From positions 1 to 64,000 of the forward strand of contig CAZUCE010000012.1 of the NCBI GenBank assembly GCA_964619265.1: DNA of 64,000 nucleotides, given 5' to 3'. The DNA is from CAZUCE01 sp964619265. Lineage in GTDB: Bacteria > Planctomycetota > UBA1135 > GCA-002686595. Positions 27,926-38,988 of the stretch are shown here, one piece after another. Under the pieces are notes generated by a model. The model did no database searches and was not told the DNA's origin. It saw only the letters and a program-made list of their open reading frames with translations. The translations under genes were made by a program, and so were the position numbers. Numbering within the stretch: position 1 is the stretch's first letter; each line of letters begins with the position of its first letter.

Positions 27926-29446
27926 TCAGGCGGGCTGGAACCCCGCGGTGGTAGCGACCTCCCCGTCGGCCAGGAACACCAAGTGATCCGCGTCGACCCG
28001 GCGAACTGCAGGGTTATCCCTAGTCCAGAAGACGCCCTTCGACGAGTCTCCCACGACCTGGAAGGGAAGCTCCGTATCGCAGTAGGCGCAAGAAGCCCGG
28101 AGCGGATGCCTAGACAGCAGCCGATGGGCCGGAAGCGCGTGCCGATCCTCGGTGGTCGAAATGCACGAGGGGTGGACACATGGATTGTGTCCGCCCGGCA
28201 CGTCGCGGAACACGCGCGGTGCGGGCCGTTCGGTCGACTCGAGATCGATGCGGCCCAGCAGGAACGCGAGGATCGCCATGCGGACCGGCACACCGCGCGC
28301 GGCCTGCTCGAAGTAGCGGGCGCGCGGATCGGCGTCCAGGTCGGCTGAAATCTCGTCGCGGCGGGGCAGCGGATGCATCAGCAGCGCCTGAGCCAGACCC
28401 GGAACCTCAAGCTTCTCCCGCGAGAGCTGCACGTAACGACTGGCGTCGTCCAGCGCGCCGAACCGCTCCGTCTGGGGTCGAGTCATATAGACCGCGTCCG
28501 CGCGATCGACCTGAAGCTTGCTGGCGTCCGTAAACAAGCTGAGCTGGTGCGGCTTGTGCGGCGTGATGTAAGCCGCGTCGGATTCGGTCGCGATGTCGCC
28601 CAGACGACTGGCATCGGCACGCACCGGCTCGGCGCCGTACTCGTCTCGCAACCGGGTCAGCACGTAGCCCGGTAGCTCGAGGCCCGGATGCGGCACGCAG
28701 ATGATGTTTGCGCCGAATCGCGCAAGCGCATAGACGAACGAGTGAATGGTGCGGCTGTAACGAAGGTCGCCAGCGAGCACCACATCGAGGCCCGCGATAC
28801 CGCCCTTCTCGAGCCACAGGGTGTACAGATCGCACAGGGTCTGAGTTGGGTGCTCGTGGCTGCCATCGCCCGCGTTGATCACCGGAACCCCCGAGTAGCG
28901 AACCGCCAGTCGCGCGGCTCCTTCGCTCGGGTGACGCAGGACAATCAAATCCGCGTAGGCCCCCGAAACCACTCGCACGGTGTCGGCCAGCGACTCTCCC
29001 TTCTTTGCGGAAGAAGCCTGCATATCGGCGGCCGTGACCACCCCTCCGCCGAGCCGCAACATCGCTGACTCAAAAGACAACCGCGTTCGCGTCGACGGCT
29101 CGTAGAACAAACTGGCCGCGATCGTTCCCGGGCATAGATTCGAATGACCACGCAGGTCCTCGCTAAACCGCCTCGCGTGCCGGAACAGCCCCTCAATTTC
29201 GCCCAGGGTCAGGTCGTCGATCGAAATCAGGTGGCGCGCGGGCCCCGATCCACGGAGCGAATTTACTGGCTGCGCTACGTGGACCGCAGGCCGGGGATCG
29301 CCGGCATGCGGCCGGTGCACCTCACCAGGTTCGCGAGCGCCCTTCGCTTGTTCGGTATCGCCACGCTGAGGATCCCCACCCTGGGGGTCCCCATCTCGAC
29401 CTGCCGAGCTGTTGGACGGCGGTTCGGGAGCTCCTGTGTTCGGCAT
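27926..29446 (-). CDS. pyrB: Aspartate carbamoyltransferase with C-terminal PyrI-type zinc domain
   Basis: A 506-residue protein, about 200 longer than ordinary PyrB. Residues 1-70 are Pro/Gly/Asp-rich and probably disordered. Residues 71-400 form the catalytic chain with FYEPSTRTRLSFES (carbamoyl-phosphate loop, 115-126), HEHPTQTLCDLYTL, GDLRYSRTIHSF, TRPQTERF and MHPLPRRDEI. A C-terminal tail carries Cys423-x4-Cys428-IS and Cys453-x2-Cys456, the spacing and CIS signature of the zinc domain of PyrI; the PyrI nucleotide-binding domain is missing. It makes carbamoyl-aspartate in pyrimidine synthesis. A later start near residue 56 (GTG) is possible. Confidence 0.9.
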   Translation of the reverse strand: MPNTGAPEPPSNSSAGRDGDPQGGDPQRGDTEQAKGAREPGEVHRPHAGDPRPAVHVAQPVNSLRGSGPARHLISIDDLTLGEIEGLFRHARRFSEDLRGHSNLCPGTIAASLFYEPSTRTRLSFESAMLRLGGGVVTAADMQASSAKKGESLADTVRVVSGAYADLIVLRHPSEGAARLAVRYSGVPVINAGDGSHEHPTQTLCDLYTLWLEKGGIAGLDVVLAGDLRYSRTIHSFVYALARFGANIICVPHPGLELPGYVLTRLRDEYGAEPVRADASRLGDIATESDAAYITPHKPHQLSLFTDASKLQVDRADAVYMTRPQTERFGALDDASRYVQLSREKLEVPGLAQALLMHPLPRRDEISADLDADPRARYFEQAARGVPVRMAILAFLLGRIDLESTERPAPRVFRDVPGGHNPCVHPSCISTTEDRHALPAHRLLSRHPLRASCAYCDTELPFQVVGDSSKGVFWTRDNPAVRRVDADHLVFLADGEVATTAGFQPA

Positions 29447-29526
29447 GATTCGAGCTGGGACGCCGGGATTTTGAGGACCGAAGAGTTCGGTCCGACCTGT
29501 CGCCGGCGAAGGCCCGAGAGCCGAGC

Positions 29527-30663
29527 TTAGCGAGGCGGCCGGCCCTGGAGCCAGCGCGGTCCCAAGGAAGCACGCAGAACACGGCGCCGCCCGGCTGACG
29601 AACCCGCCTGCTCAAGCTGGTCGAAAAGCGCGAGCTGCTCCGCCTCGAACGGAACGGCGCGTCCGGGCCGGTAAACCGCACGGCCAAGGCCCAAGGCCGC
29701 CCGCAGTGCCTCCCCCACCTGCTGCCTGGCGTCCGCTGGATCGCGCAGCGCGTCGATGTGGGGCTCGCCCGCCCCGCCCGCAGGCTCGGATCTCGCCCGG
29801 GCGAAGGTATGGACTCGCAGAGCTAGCCCGGTGGAGGGAGCCTGGATCGGGCGCCCCTGCGGCGCGACCAGGAGAATCAGGTCAGCCGTGGCCGCCAATT
29901 CGCGCCCGAGACGCTGTCCTTGCGCCTCGACGGCGATCTGGCCCCGGGCGGTCGCGGAAGGCTCGCCGGCCAGCTCCCGTTCGCCGGCCAGGTCGATCAG
30001 CTCGAGGCGGTGCTCGCCCAACCGTACCTCCTCCCGCACGGCATCGCGGGTTGTGCCCGCCTCCGGCGCGACCACCGCCCGCTCCGAGCCGACCAGCAGA
30101 TTGAACAGCGTTGACTTGCCGGCGTTCGCTGGACCGAACAGCACGACCCGCGGCGCTTGCAAGGCAGGCGCCAGCTCCTTCGCGGCCTGGCGCAGGGCGG
30201 AGATTTGGGAGGCGAGCTTGGCCGGGCTTTGGAGGATTGCCCGATCCAGCGCCTCGCGCAGCGCCCCTTGGGACTGATCCAGAAGGGTGAGTGCCCCAGC
30301 TTCCGTCGGCGCCTCGAGCAGCGCAGCTTCGGCCCGGCTCTCGAGGTTGTCGCCCCTCGGCGCAACGGCGACCGCGCCCGCTGCCTCCAGCGCGGAGAAG
30401 ACCGCCGCCACCACCGCAGGACTGCCGTGCAGGTGCAGCTCGATGCGGTGCGGCTCCAGCACAACCGCGAGCGATTCATCCAAGAGCTCCGTTCCACGAA
30501 AAAGCCGGACCAGCTCGGGCCGATGGATGCGGCCCCGAAAGCCTGGAGCGAGCTGCTTCACAGCCGCCCGCGCTCCGGTCCCGGAAACTTCCAAGACCGC
30601 CACCGCCCCGGGACCCGGCGCGGTTTTGCGCTCCACGCGCGCGTCGATCGCCTCTGCGTTCAC
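29527..30663 (-). CDS. Degenerate MnmE/TrmE-like GTPase
   Basis: A 378-residue protein starting at GTG. It follows the MnmE plan: a folate-binding-like N-terminal domain (GPGAVAVLEVSGTGARA, then IELHLHGSPAV), a helical domain, and a G domain with P-loop GPANAGKSTLFN and switch I EAGTTRDAV. It lacks the SYTGEDxxE motif of the N-domain, has DLAG where MnmE has DTAG, shows no NKxD, and has no C-terminal Cys motif (C-I/L-G-K). MnmE modifies U34 of tRNAs with MnmG; this copy is probably not catalytic in that role (inference). It starts ten bases after coaX. Confidence 0.75.
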   Translation of the reverse strand: MNAEAIDARVERKTAPGPGAVAVLEVSGTGARAAVKQLAPGFRGRIHRPELVRLFRGTELLDESLAVVLEPHRIELHLHGSPAVVAAVFSALEAAGAVAVAPRGDNLESRAEAALLEAPTEAGALTLLDQSQGALREALDRAILQSPAKLASQISALRQAAKELAPALQAPRVVLFGPANAGKSTLFNLLVGSERAVVAPEAGTTRDAVREEVRLGEHRLELIDLAGERELAGEPSATARGQIAVEAQGQRLGRELAATADLILLVAPQGRPIQAPSTGLALRVHTFARARSEPAGGAGEPHIDALRDPADARQQVGEALRAALGLGRAVYRPGRAVPFEAEQLALFDQLEQAGSSAGRRRVLRASLGPRWLQGRPPR

Positions 30664-30673
30664 CGCCTGAGCC

Positions 30674-31483
30674 CTACGGTCCGCCCGTCTGCGAAACGGT
30701 CAGCCCAGCGGATGCGAGCAACCCGAGGTGCACGAGATCCGGCTCGTGCGCGACGTCGCCCGGCCAAAAGGAATCGGGCTCGAGCAGATAGCGCGCCGCG
30801 CCGCCGCACAGGACGCGCCGGGCGCCAGCCATCCCCGCTTCCAAACCGACCCGTCGCGCCAACTCGAACGCAGCCCCTCGAAAACCGACGACACAGCCCG
30901 CCCGCATAGCCTCGCTACTTTCGCGCCCCAGGGCCGGTGCGCCAGGCTCCAGCTGGACCTCCCATAGCTGAGCGCCGGCATCGGCCAAACTTCTCGCGAG
31001 CAGGTCCGGGCCCGGCGCAATGGCCCCGCCCAGGAATCGCGCGGGGGCTGCTTCCTCCTCCACCCGCACCGCGTCGACCGTAAGCGCCGTACCCGCATCG
31101 AGCACCACGCACGACTCGCGGAAGACCGCAGCGGCGCCGCGGGCAGCGAACAATCGGTCGCTTCCGATGGTGTGTTCGTTGCGGCATTCCACGGCGAGCC
31201 CGTGGTCCGGCGCGATTCGCAACTCAGACCCATCCAGGTCGAGCGCTTGCTCCGCCCAGCCCGCGAGCACCGATTCGCCGGCCACGCTGCACACGTGGAT
31301 CGCGATGGGTAGACCGAAGCCCTCGCGCTCGAAGGCTGCCTGCAACTCGGCAGCCACCGGCGGCGCGGCGGTCTCGAACGCGAGCCGCATTCGCGGCCGG
31401 CTCACCTCGGCTTCCCACAGGACGAGCTTTGTGCGCCCGTTGCCAAGATCGCAAGTCAGGTGGAGCGCGCCGGTCACGGACAT
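30674..31483 (-). CDS. coaX: Type III pantothenate kinase
   Basis: Start at ATG 31483 gives 269 residues, normal for CoaX. Family motifs are present: DLGNGRTKLVLWE near the N-terminus (ATP-binding phosphate 1), GSDRLFAARGA, LDAGTALTVDAV and FLGGAIAPG. It catalyses the first step of coenzyme A synthesis, phosphorylating pantothenate, and is feedback-resistant in the family. Its start overlaps the preceding small membrane gene by ten bases, and the MnmE-like gene follows after ten bases, so it belongs to a four-gene operon. Confidence 0.92.
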   Translation of the reverse strand: MSVTGALHLTCDLGNGRTKLVLWEAEVSRPRMRLAFETAAPPVAAELQAAFEREGFGLPIAIHVCSVAGESVLAGWAEQALDLDGSELRIAPDHGLAVECRNEHTIGSDRLFAARGAAAVFRESCVVLDAGTALTVDAVRVEEEAAPARFLGGAIAPGPDLLARSLADAGAQLWEVQLEPGAPALGRESSEAMRAGCVVGFRGAAFELARRVGLEAGMAGARRVLCGGAARYLLEPDSFWPGDVAHEPDLVHLGLLASAGLTVSQTGGP

Positions 31484-31842
31484 CGGAGGGTCGGCGATGA
31501 AGGCGTGGGATCGCCGGTCCAATTCAGTCGATGGAAGCCGGTGACGATCTGACTGTAGTCCACGAGATTCCCCGCGCCGGTGGCGTGAGGCAACGGGCAA
31601 GAAATGCCATGGCCCCCCGCGGGCAAGTCAGCCGGCCACTCCCCGGCAGCGTCCAGCCAAGGCACCACGGAAGCCAGCGCGAGGGCGGCGCTCGCGAAGA
31701 ACATCGCGCAACGGGCTAGGCGAATCTGCTGCAGAAATGGACGCGACGGTGACTCGATCTCCAGTGACTCGATCTCCAGCGGCGCGATCTTCGGCGGCCC
31801 TGGCTCAAAGAACCGCCGAAGGCAAAGAAGGACTCGAGCCAA
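31474..31842 (-). CDS. Small membrane protein sharing a motif with the PDZ protein upstream
   Basis: A 122-residue product from TTG 31842 (a start at ATG 31704 near the membrane segment is also possible). Residues about 44-62 form one membrane helix. Near the C-terminus it has VDYSQIVTGFHRLNWTG (94-110), nearly identical to VDYGRVVANFHTLNWTG of the neighbouring PDZ protein; the rest is unrelated. It starts 14 bases after that gene and its stop lies inside coaX. I do not recognise the family. The shared motif argues that it is a real gene and a paralogous partner rather than noise. Confidence 0.6.
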   Translation of the reverse strand: MARVLLCLRRFFEPGPPKIAPLEIESLEIESPSRPFLQQIRLARCAMFFASAALALASVVPWLDAAGEWPADLPAGGHGISCPLPHATGAGNLVDYSQIVTGFHRLNWTGDPTPSSPTLRCP

Positions 31843-31856
31843 GGTCGGCGCCTAGC

Positions 31857-32897
<1,041 letters not shown>

Positions 32898-33058
32898 GGA
32901 GGGCCTTGAGAGAGGGGGCCGGGAAGCGAGATGGAGCGGGGCTACCGAGGTCCTCTGGAGGATCCCGGTCGGGGTCGTCCGCATTCACGGGCGTCCGACG
33001 TCTGGCCCTGAGCCTATCTTCCTGGGGCTCCGCCAGGAATGCTGTCGACCCCGCAGGC

Positions 33059-34747
<1,689 letters not shown>

Positions 34748-34955
34748 CGTGGAGGCAGGTTGGGGATCGGAGCGGGGCGCGGGGGCGGCCACGCCGAACC
34801 TTCCTCTTCGATCCCCGGGAGACTCGGTCTTGAGGCCCGTCCGGGGTTGCTGCGTCCTCGTCCCCCGCGCCCCCCTTGCAGGCCCCTCCGGGCCGCTTTG
34901 CCCCAATCACCGAATTCGGCTCGACCAGCGGGCGGCTCCCGCCGGCCGCTTTCCT

Positions 34956-35972
34956 TCAGGGTCCCGCTTCGGTGACCTCGACCAGGCTGGCGGCCGCTTC
35001 CAAGAGCTCTTCCACGCCCTCCCCGGTGTGCGACGAGATCCGCCGCCAGGTCCCGGGCAGCTCGCGCTCCAGCCCCTCCGCCACCGAAGCCGCTTCCTCG
35101 GATTCGACCTTGGTCGCCACATAGATCCGCTCGCGCGTCGCCAGGTCGGCGGAATAGCGCTCTAGCTCCTCATCCAGCACGCGAACCCGGGCCAACGCGG
35201 CCTCGACACCCACTTCCTCGTCGGTCGCTGAGACATCCACGAAGTGCAGCAGCACTCGACAGCGTTCGACGTGCTTGAGGAATTGATGCCCAAGCCCGTG
35301 TCCCTCGGCCGCGCCCTCGATCAACCCCGGAAGGTCGGCAACGACCAGCGTTCGGTGCCCGGGAAGTTCGGCGATCCCAACCTGCGGACTGATCGTCGTG
35401 AACGGGTAGTCCGCGATTTTCGGGCGCGCGCGACTGACCTTGGAAAGAAACGTCGACTTGCCAGCGTTGGGCATGCCGAGCAGTCCGACCTGGGCAAAGA
35501 TCTTCAGGACCAATCGGATGCGCCGCGACTCGCCAAGCCCGCCCCTGTCCGCACGCCGCGGCGCCTGGTGCGTTGCTGTGGCAAAGCGCGTGTTGCCACG
35601 ACCACCCCGTCCGCCTTTGGCGATGACCACGCGCGAGCCGGGATCGACCAGGTCGGCGAGCAGGTGACCGCGGGTCGCTTCGTACACCTGGGTTCCGCGC
35701 GGAACGCGAACGACTTTTTCCTCGGCGCTCCGGCCGCTCTTGTTGCGCGGCCCGCCGGGCTGTCCCTTGCCGGCTTCGTAGCGCGGCTGACGGGCAACTC
35801 CCAGCAGCGAGTTCAACTCGGGAACCGCTTCCAGGACGACGTCGCCGCCGTCTCCCCCATCCCCGCCATCGGGGCCGCCAAGCGGCACGTACTTCTCACG
35901 CCGGAAAGATGCAGCTCCGTCGCCGCCTTTGCCGGCCACGACGTCGATTTCACATTCGTCGCGAAAGGCCAT
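34956..35972 (-). CDS. obgE: GTPase Obg/CgtA
   Basis: Start at ATG 35972 gives 338 residues. The N-terminal Obg domain is glycine-rich (AGKGGDGAASFRREK, GGPDGGDGGDGG, GGRGGRGNTRF). The G domain has GMPNAGKSTFL, switch I YPFTTI, ADLPGLIEGA and a G4 motif that reads ATKVE instead of NKxD. The OCT domain is absent. It acts in 50S ribosome assembly and stress responses. It is the third gene of the rplU-rpmA-obg operon, a conserved arrangement. Confidence 0.95.
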   Translation of the reverse strand: MAFRDECEIDVVAGKGGDGAASFRREKYVPLGGPDGGDGGDGGDVVLEAVPELNSLLGVARQPRYEAGKGQPGGPRNKSGRSAEEKVVRVPRGTQVYEATRGHLLADLVDPGSRVVIAKGGRGGRGNTRFATATHQAPRRADRGGLGESRRIRLVLKIFAQVGLLGMPNAGKSTFLSKVSRARPKIADYPFTTISPQVGIAELPGHRTLVVADLPGLIEGAAEGHGLGHQFLKHVERCRVLLHFVDVSATDEEVGVEAALARVRVLDEELERYSADLATRERIYVATKVESEEAASVAEGLERELPGTWRRISSHTGEGVEELLEAAASLVEVTEAGP

Positions 35973-36078
35973 CGGAAGTCGGAATCGGGGGAAGAAGAAG
36001 CGGCTGAAAAAGTCGCGGGCCGGCGGAGCCTGAGTGCTCCACCGGCCCGCGGATGGTTTGGAGATCGGGGAAGCTCTA

Positions 36079-36324
36079 CTAAGCGACCGGATCCACGTGC
36101 ACGCGACGTCCTTCCTGGAAGCGAACGGTGCCATCGACCAAGGAGAACAGCGTGTAGTCCTTGCCAAGTCCGACGTTGTGGCCGGGCTTGTAGCGGGTGC
36201 CGCACTGACGCACGAGGATCGTGCCGGGGGTCACGACCTGTCCGCCGTAGCGCTTGACGCCGCGGAACTGGGGGTTCGAGTCACGACCGTTGCGGGTCGA
36301 GCCTTGTCCTTTCTTGTGTGCCAT
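36079..36324 (-). CDS. rpmA: 50S ribosomal protein L27
   Basis: An 81-residue L27. It opens with AHKKGQGSTRNGRDS, which is the full family N-terminus that reaches the peptidyl-transferase centre, followed by GVKRYGGQ, GTILVRQ and PGxNVGxGKDYTLF. Second gene of the rplU-rpmA-obg operon, 22 bases after rplU. Confidence 0.98.
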   Translation of the reverse strand: MAHKKGQGSTRNGRDSNPQFRGVKRYGGQVVTPGTILVRQCGTRYKPGHNVGLGKDYTLFSLVDGTVRFQEGRRVHVDPVA

Positions 36325-36346
36325 GGTGGAGAGTGTCTCGGAACGG

Positions 36347-36661
36347 TCAGGCGGAGATCTCGGTGATCTCGACGCGGGTGAGGTCTTGACGGTGGCCGCG
36401 CTTGCGGCGAACGCCTTTACGACGCTTGAAGCGGAACGCGATCAGCTTGGGGCCGCGGACCTGGCCGATGACCTTGGCCTCGACCTTCACACCGGACAGC
36501 ACCGGCGTGCCGATCTTCGGGTCGCCCTCGCCTCCGATCGCCAGAACGGAGTCGAAAACGAGCGATTGGCCCGGCTCGAGCTTCTTGTCGGCGTCCAGGT
36601 CGAGGACCTGACCGACGCGCACCTGGTGCTGGCGCGACTTGTGGGAGATGACGGCGTACAT
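36347..36661 (-). CDS. rplU: 50S ribosomal protein L21
   Basis: A 104-residue L21 with MYAVISHKSRQHQVRVGQ at the start, FDSVLAIGG, GTPVLSGVKVEAKVIGQ and the C-terminal YRRRKGxRRKxGHRQ-like FKRRKGVRRKRGHRQDLT. It binds 23S rRNA. First gene of the operon; its leader (36662-36840) shows an eight-bp stem CGGGACCC/GGGTCCCG that could be the L21 leader attenuator. Confidence 0.97.
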   Translation of the reverse strand: MYAVISHKSRQHQVRVGQVLDLDADKKLEPGQSLVFDSVLAIGGEGDPKIGTPVLSGVKVEAKVIGQVRGPKLIAFRFKRRKGVRRKRGHRQDLTRVEITEISA

Positions 36662-36881
36662 CGCGAAGGGGACGGCGAGGGGAATCGCGCAGAGGAGCCG
36701 GGGGCCGAACGGACGGCCAGAGCTCTCTGCGGTGAGGGACTACAGACCCGGGACCCCTGGCGAAGCTGACTCCGCTTGGGATCTGAGGGGCGAAGAGACT
36801 ACCCACAGCGGGTCCCGGACGGAAGGGCCTAGCACGGCGGCCGCTGCCCGGAACGATGACCGCCCCCGGCGAGGCTCCCGT

Positions 36882-36910
36882 TTTATCGGCCTAGGCTGAA
36901 AAACTAGAAT
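36882..36910 (+). promoter_or_regulatory. Candidate promoter of the marR-efflux operon
   Basis: A -10 box TAGAAT (36905-36910, five of six to consensus) lies 17 bases after TTTATC (36882-36887, three of six). Transcription would begin near 36917, just upstream of the twin operators. Confidence 0.4.
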
Positions 36911-36926
36911 CAAGTCGCGACATTTC

Positions 36927-36960
36927 TCGGTCATGACCGAAGAATGTCGGTCATGACCGA
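36927..36960 (+). promoter_or_regulatory. Twin palindromic operators over the marR start codon
   Basis: Two perfect copies of the 14-bp palindrome TCGGTCATGACCGA lie at 36927-36940 and 36947-36960, 20 bases centre to centre (two helical turns). Both overlap the region between the presumed transcription start and the marR start codon. This is the classic arrangement for self-repression by a MarR dimer. Confidence 0.8.
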
Positions 36961-37474
36961 AAAGCGGCACTCCCCCCCGGCTCTCCCCCTGCACGCGGAC
37001 AGCCTCCCCTTCCCCCACCTGACGGGCTACTGGGTCAACCGGCTGGCCGGCGCGTTCCGGACGGTCGTCGACCGGGAGATCCGCGAGCTCGACCTGACCC
37101 GCCGCCAGGGCGGGATGCTGTTTCATATCGAGCGGGCCGGCACCCCCACCGCCACGGACCTGACCCGCGCCCTTGGGGTCGACTCCACCGCGGTCACGCG
37201 GATGCTGGACCGGCTGGCCGACAAGGGCCTGGTCCTGCGGCGCCCCGACCCGGAGGACGGCCGGCGCCAGCTGGTCGAGCTGACCGAGCAGGCGCGCGAG
37301 CTCCTCCCCCTCCTGCATGCGACCGCGTCTCGCGTCGAGGCGCTATTTGAATCCGAAATTGAGCCGGGGGACCTGGCCGCCTTCCACCGGGTGCTGATGG
37401 GCATGCTCGCCAATGTCGGGCAGGACTACTTCGCCATGCTCGACGACACCCCGGGCGGCGAGGGGGGATCGTGA
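36944..37474 (+). CDS. MarR family transcriptional regulator
   Basis: A 176-residue winged-helix repressor, from ATG 36944 (ATG 36953 is an alternative). The DNA-binding core has LTRRQGGMLFHIE, TPTATDLTRALGVDSTAVTRMLDRLADKGLV and RRPDPEDGRRQLVELTEQA, the MarR consensus. It heads the operon for an RND efflux pump (GTGA overlap with the outer-membrane gene) and should repress it until a toxic ligand binds. Twin palindromes at its start support autoregulation. Confidence 0.93.
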   Translation: MSVMTEKRHSPPALPLHADSLPFPHLTGYWVNRLAGAFRTVVDREIRELDLTRRQGGMLFHIERAGTPTATDLTRALGVDSTAVTRMLDRLADKGLVLRRPDPEDGRRQLVELTEQARELLPLLHATASRVEALFESEIEPGDLAAFHRVLMGMLANVGQDYFAMLDDTPGGEGGS

Positions 37475-38988
37475 GGCGCCTTGCCCAAGGCTCGGGCGCC
37501 TTGGTAGCGGTCTTCGTAGCCGGTTGCCGCGCCACCGTCGAAGCGCCCCAGACCGAGTTCCCGTTCGAGGTCCCGGCTGCCTACGCAGGAAGTGTCTCCG
37601 GCGCGTCCGCGGAACAACCCGATTCCCTTGAATCGGAAGCCTGGTGGAGGTCCTTCGGCTCCAGCGAACTCGACCAAGTCATCGACAGGGTGCTAGCCGG
37701 CAATCTCGAATTGCGTGAAGCTTGGATTCGCCTCGACCAGGCCGCCGCCACGGTCCGCATCACCGGCGCCGAGCGCACCCCCGCCGTCGATTTGAATGCG
37801 AACGCGCGCGACCAAAAACTCGAACAAACCGGCGGCGGCGCGAACCAAATCCCCATTCGACTTGGCGACACCTACTCGCTCGGCGCCTCGCTTCGCTACG
37901 AGCTTGACTTGTTTGGTCGGATTCAAGCTGGGCTGGAGCGCGAACGAGCCACGTTTCGCGCCACGGAGGCGGACCTGCGCGCCACCGCATTGACTCTGAC
38001 CGGCACCGCGGCCGACACCTGGTTTGGGGCGGTCGCGAGCCAGGCCGGTTTGGTGCTGCTGGAAGAGCAAATCCGAATCGACGAAAACCTGCTGGAAGTC
38101 ACCGAGAACCGACTCGCAACCGGCTCTGGTTCGTTGCTCGACGTGCTGCAACAGCAGCGGCTCCTCGAGGCAACGCGCGCTGAGCTGCCGCGCCTGGCCG
38201 GCGAGGTGGAACGGGCGCGTAACACGCTCCATGTCTTGCTGGGCCAACCGCCGGGCGGTGACGGGATCGTGATTCCCATCCGCCTTCCAGCACTCCCTCC
38301 GCTGCCGAATCTCGATGTACCCGCAGCGCTGCTCAACCACCGCCCCGATTTGGTCGCCGCGATCCACCGGATTGAGTCCGCCGATCGCGATGTGGCAGCC
38401 GGGATTGCAGAGCGCTACCCGCGCCTCTCGCTTTCGGCCAGCTTTGACTTCGACGGAAACGAATTTTCCGAGTTGTTCGACCGCAACATTCGGTCGATCG
38501 CAGGTTCGCTGGTCACGCCTCTGATCGACGGAGGCAGCCGGCGCGCCGAAGTGGATCGCCGAACAGCGGCACTCGAAGGAGCTCTTCTAGCGCTTTCTCG
38601 CTCGTTCCTCGTGGCTCTCCGAGAAGTCGAAGACGCCCTGTCGCTCGAACGCCGCGGACTCGAACGCACGGAGATCCTGGAGCGCCAAAGGGGAATCGCC
38701 GAGCGCGAGGTGTCGCAAGCGCGCCGGCGCTACACCGGCGGAGTCGATTCGTATCTCTCTGTGCTGACTGCGACCCAGAGCCTGCAGGCGCTTGAACGCC
38801 AACTCGTCGACGAGCACGTCGCGGTCCTGCGCGCCCGCGCTCAGCTTCTTCGTGCGCTCGGGGGACCTTGGACCGAATCCCTCGCAAGCTCCCCATCTTC
38901 GGGGAGCACGGGGCCCAGCGAATCGACCGCGAGCGCCCACAGCTCCCCTTCCGCCCCTCTCCCTTCCGCGATCCTCACCCGCCCATGA
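37471..38988 (+). CDS. Outer-membrane efflux factor (TolC/NodT family lipoprotein)
   Basis: A 505-residue protein starting at GTG, with lipobox VAGC (Cys19). The paired OEP repeats of alternating helices are visible: SSELDQVIDRVLAGNLELREAW in the first and HRPDLVAAIHRIESADRDVAAG...YPRLSLSASF in the second. NodT-type opening and trailing Ser/Pro-rich tail. It forms the outer-membrane channel for the RND pump encoded by the next two genes. Its start overlaps marR by GTGA and its stop overlaps the adaptor gene by ATGA. Confidence 0.93.
   Translation: MRRLAQGSGALVAVFVAGCRATVEAPQTEFPFEVPAAYAGSVSGASAEQPDSLESEAWWRSFGSSELDQVIDRVLAGNLELREAWIRLDQAAATVRITGAERTPAVDLNANARDQKLEQTGGGANQIPIRLGDTYSLGASLRYELDLFGRIQAGLERERATFRATEADLRATALTLTGTAADTWFGAVASQAGLVLLEEQIRIDENLLEVTENRLATGSGSLLDVLQQQRLLEATRAELPRLAGEVERARNTLHVLLGQPPGGDGIVIPIRLPALPPLPNLDVPAALLNHRPDLVAAIHRIESADRDVAAGIAERYPRLSLSASFDFDGNEFSELFDRNIRSIAGSLVTPLIDGGSRRAEVDRRTAALEGALLALSRSFLVALREVEDALSLERRGLERTEILERQRGIAEREVSQARRRYTGGVDSYLSVLTATQSLQALERQLVDEHVAVLRARAQLLRALGGPWTESLASSPSSGSTGPSESTASAHSSPSAPLPSAILTRP

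Noticed and set aside
36933..36956. Eight-codon upstream reading frame within the operators
   Set aside because: It is a by-product of the repeated palindrome containing CATG; no sign of translation.
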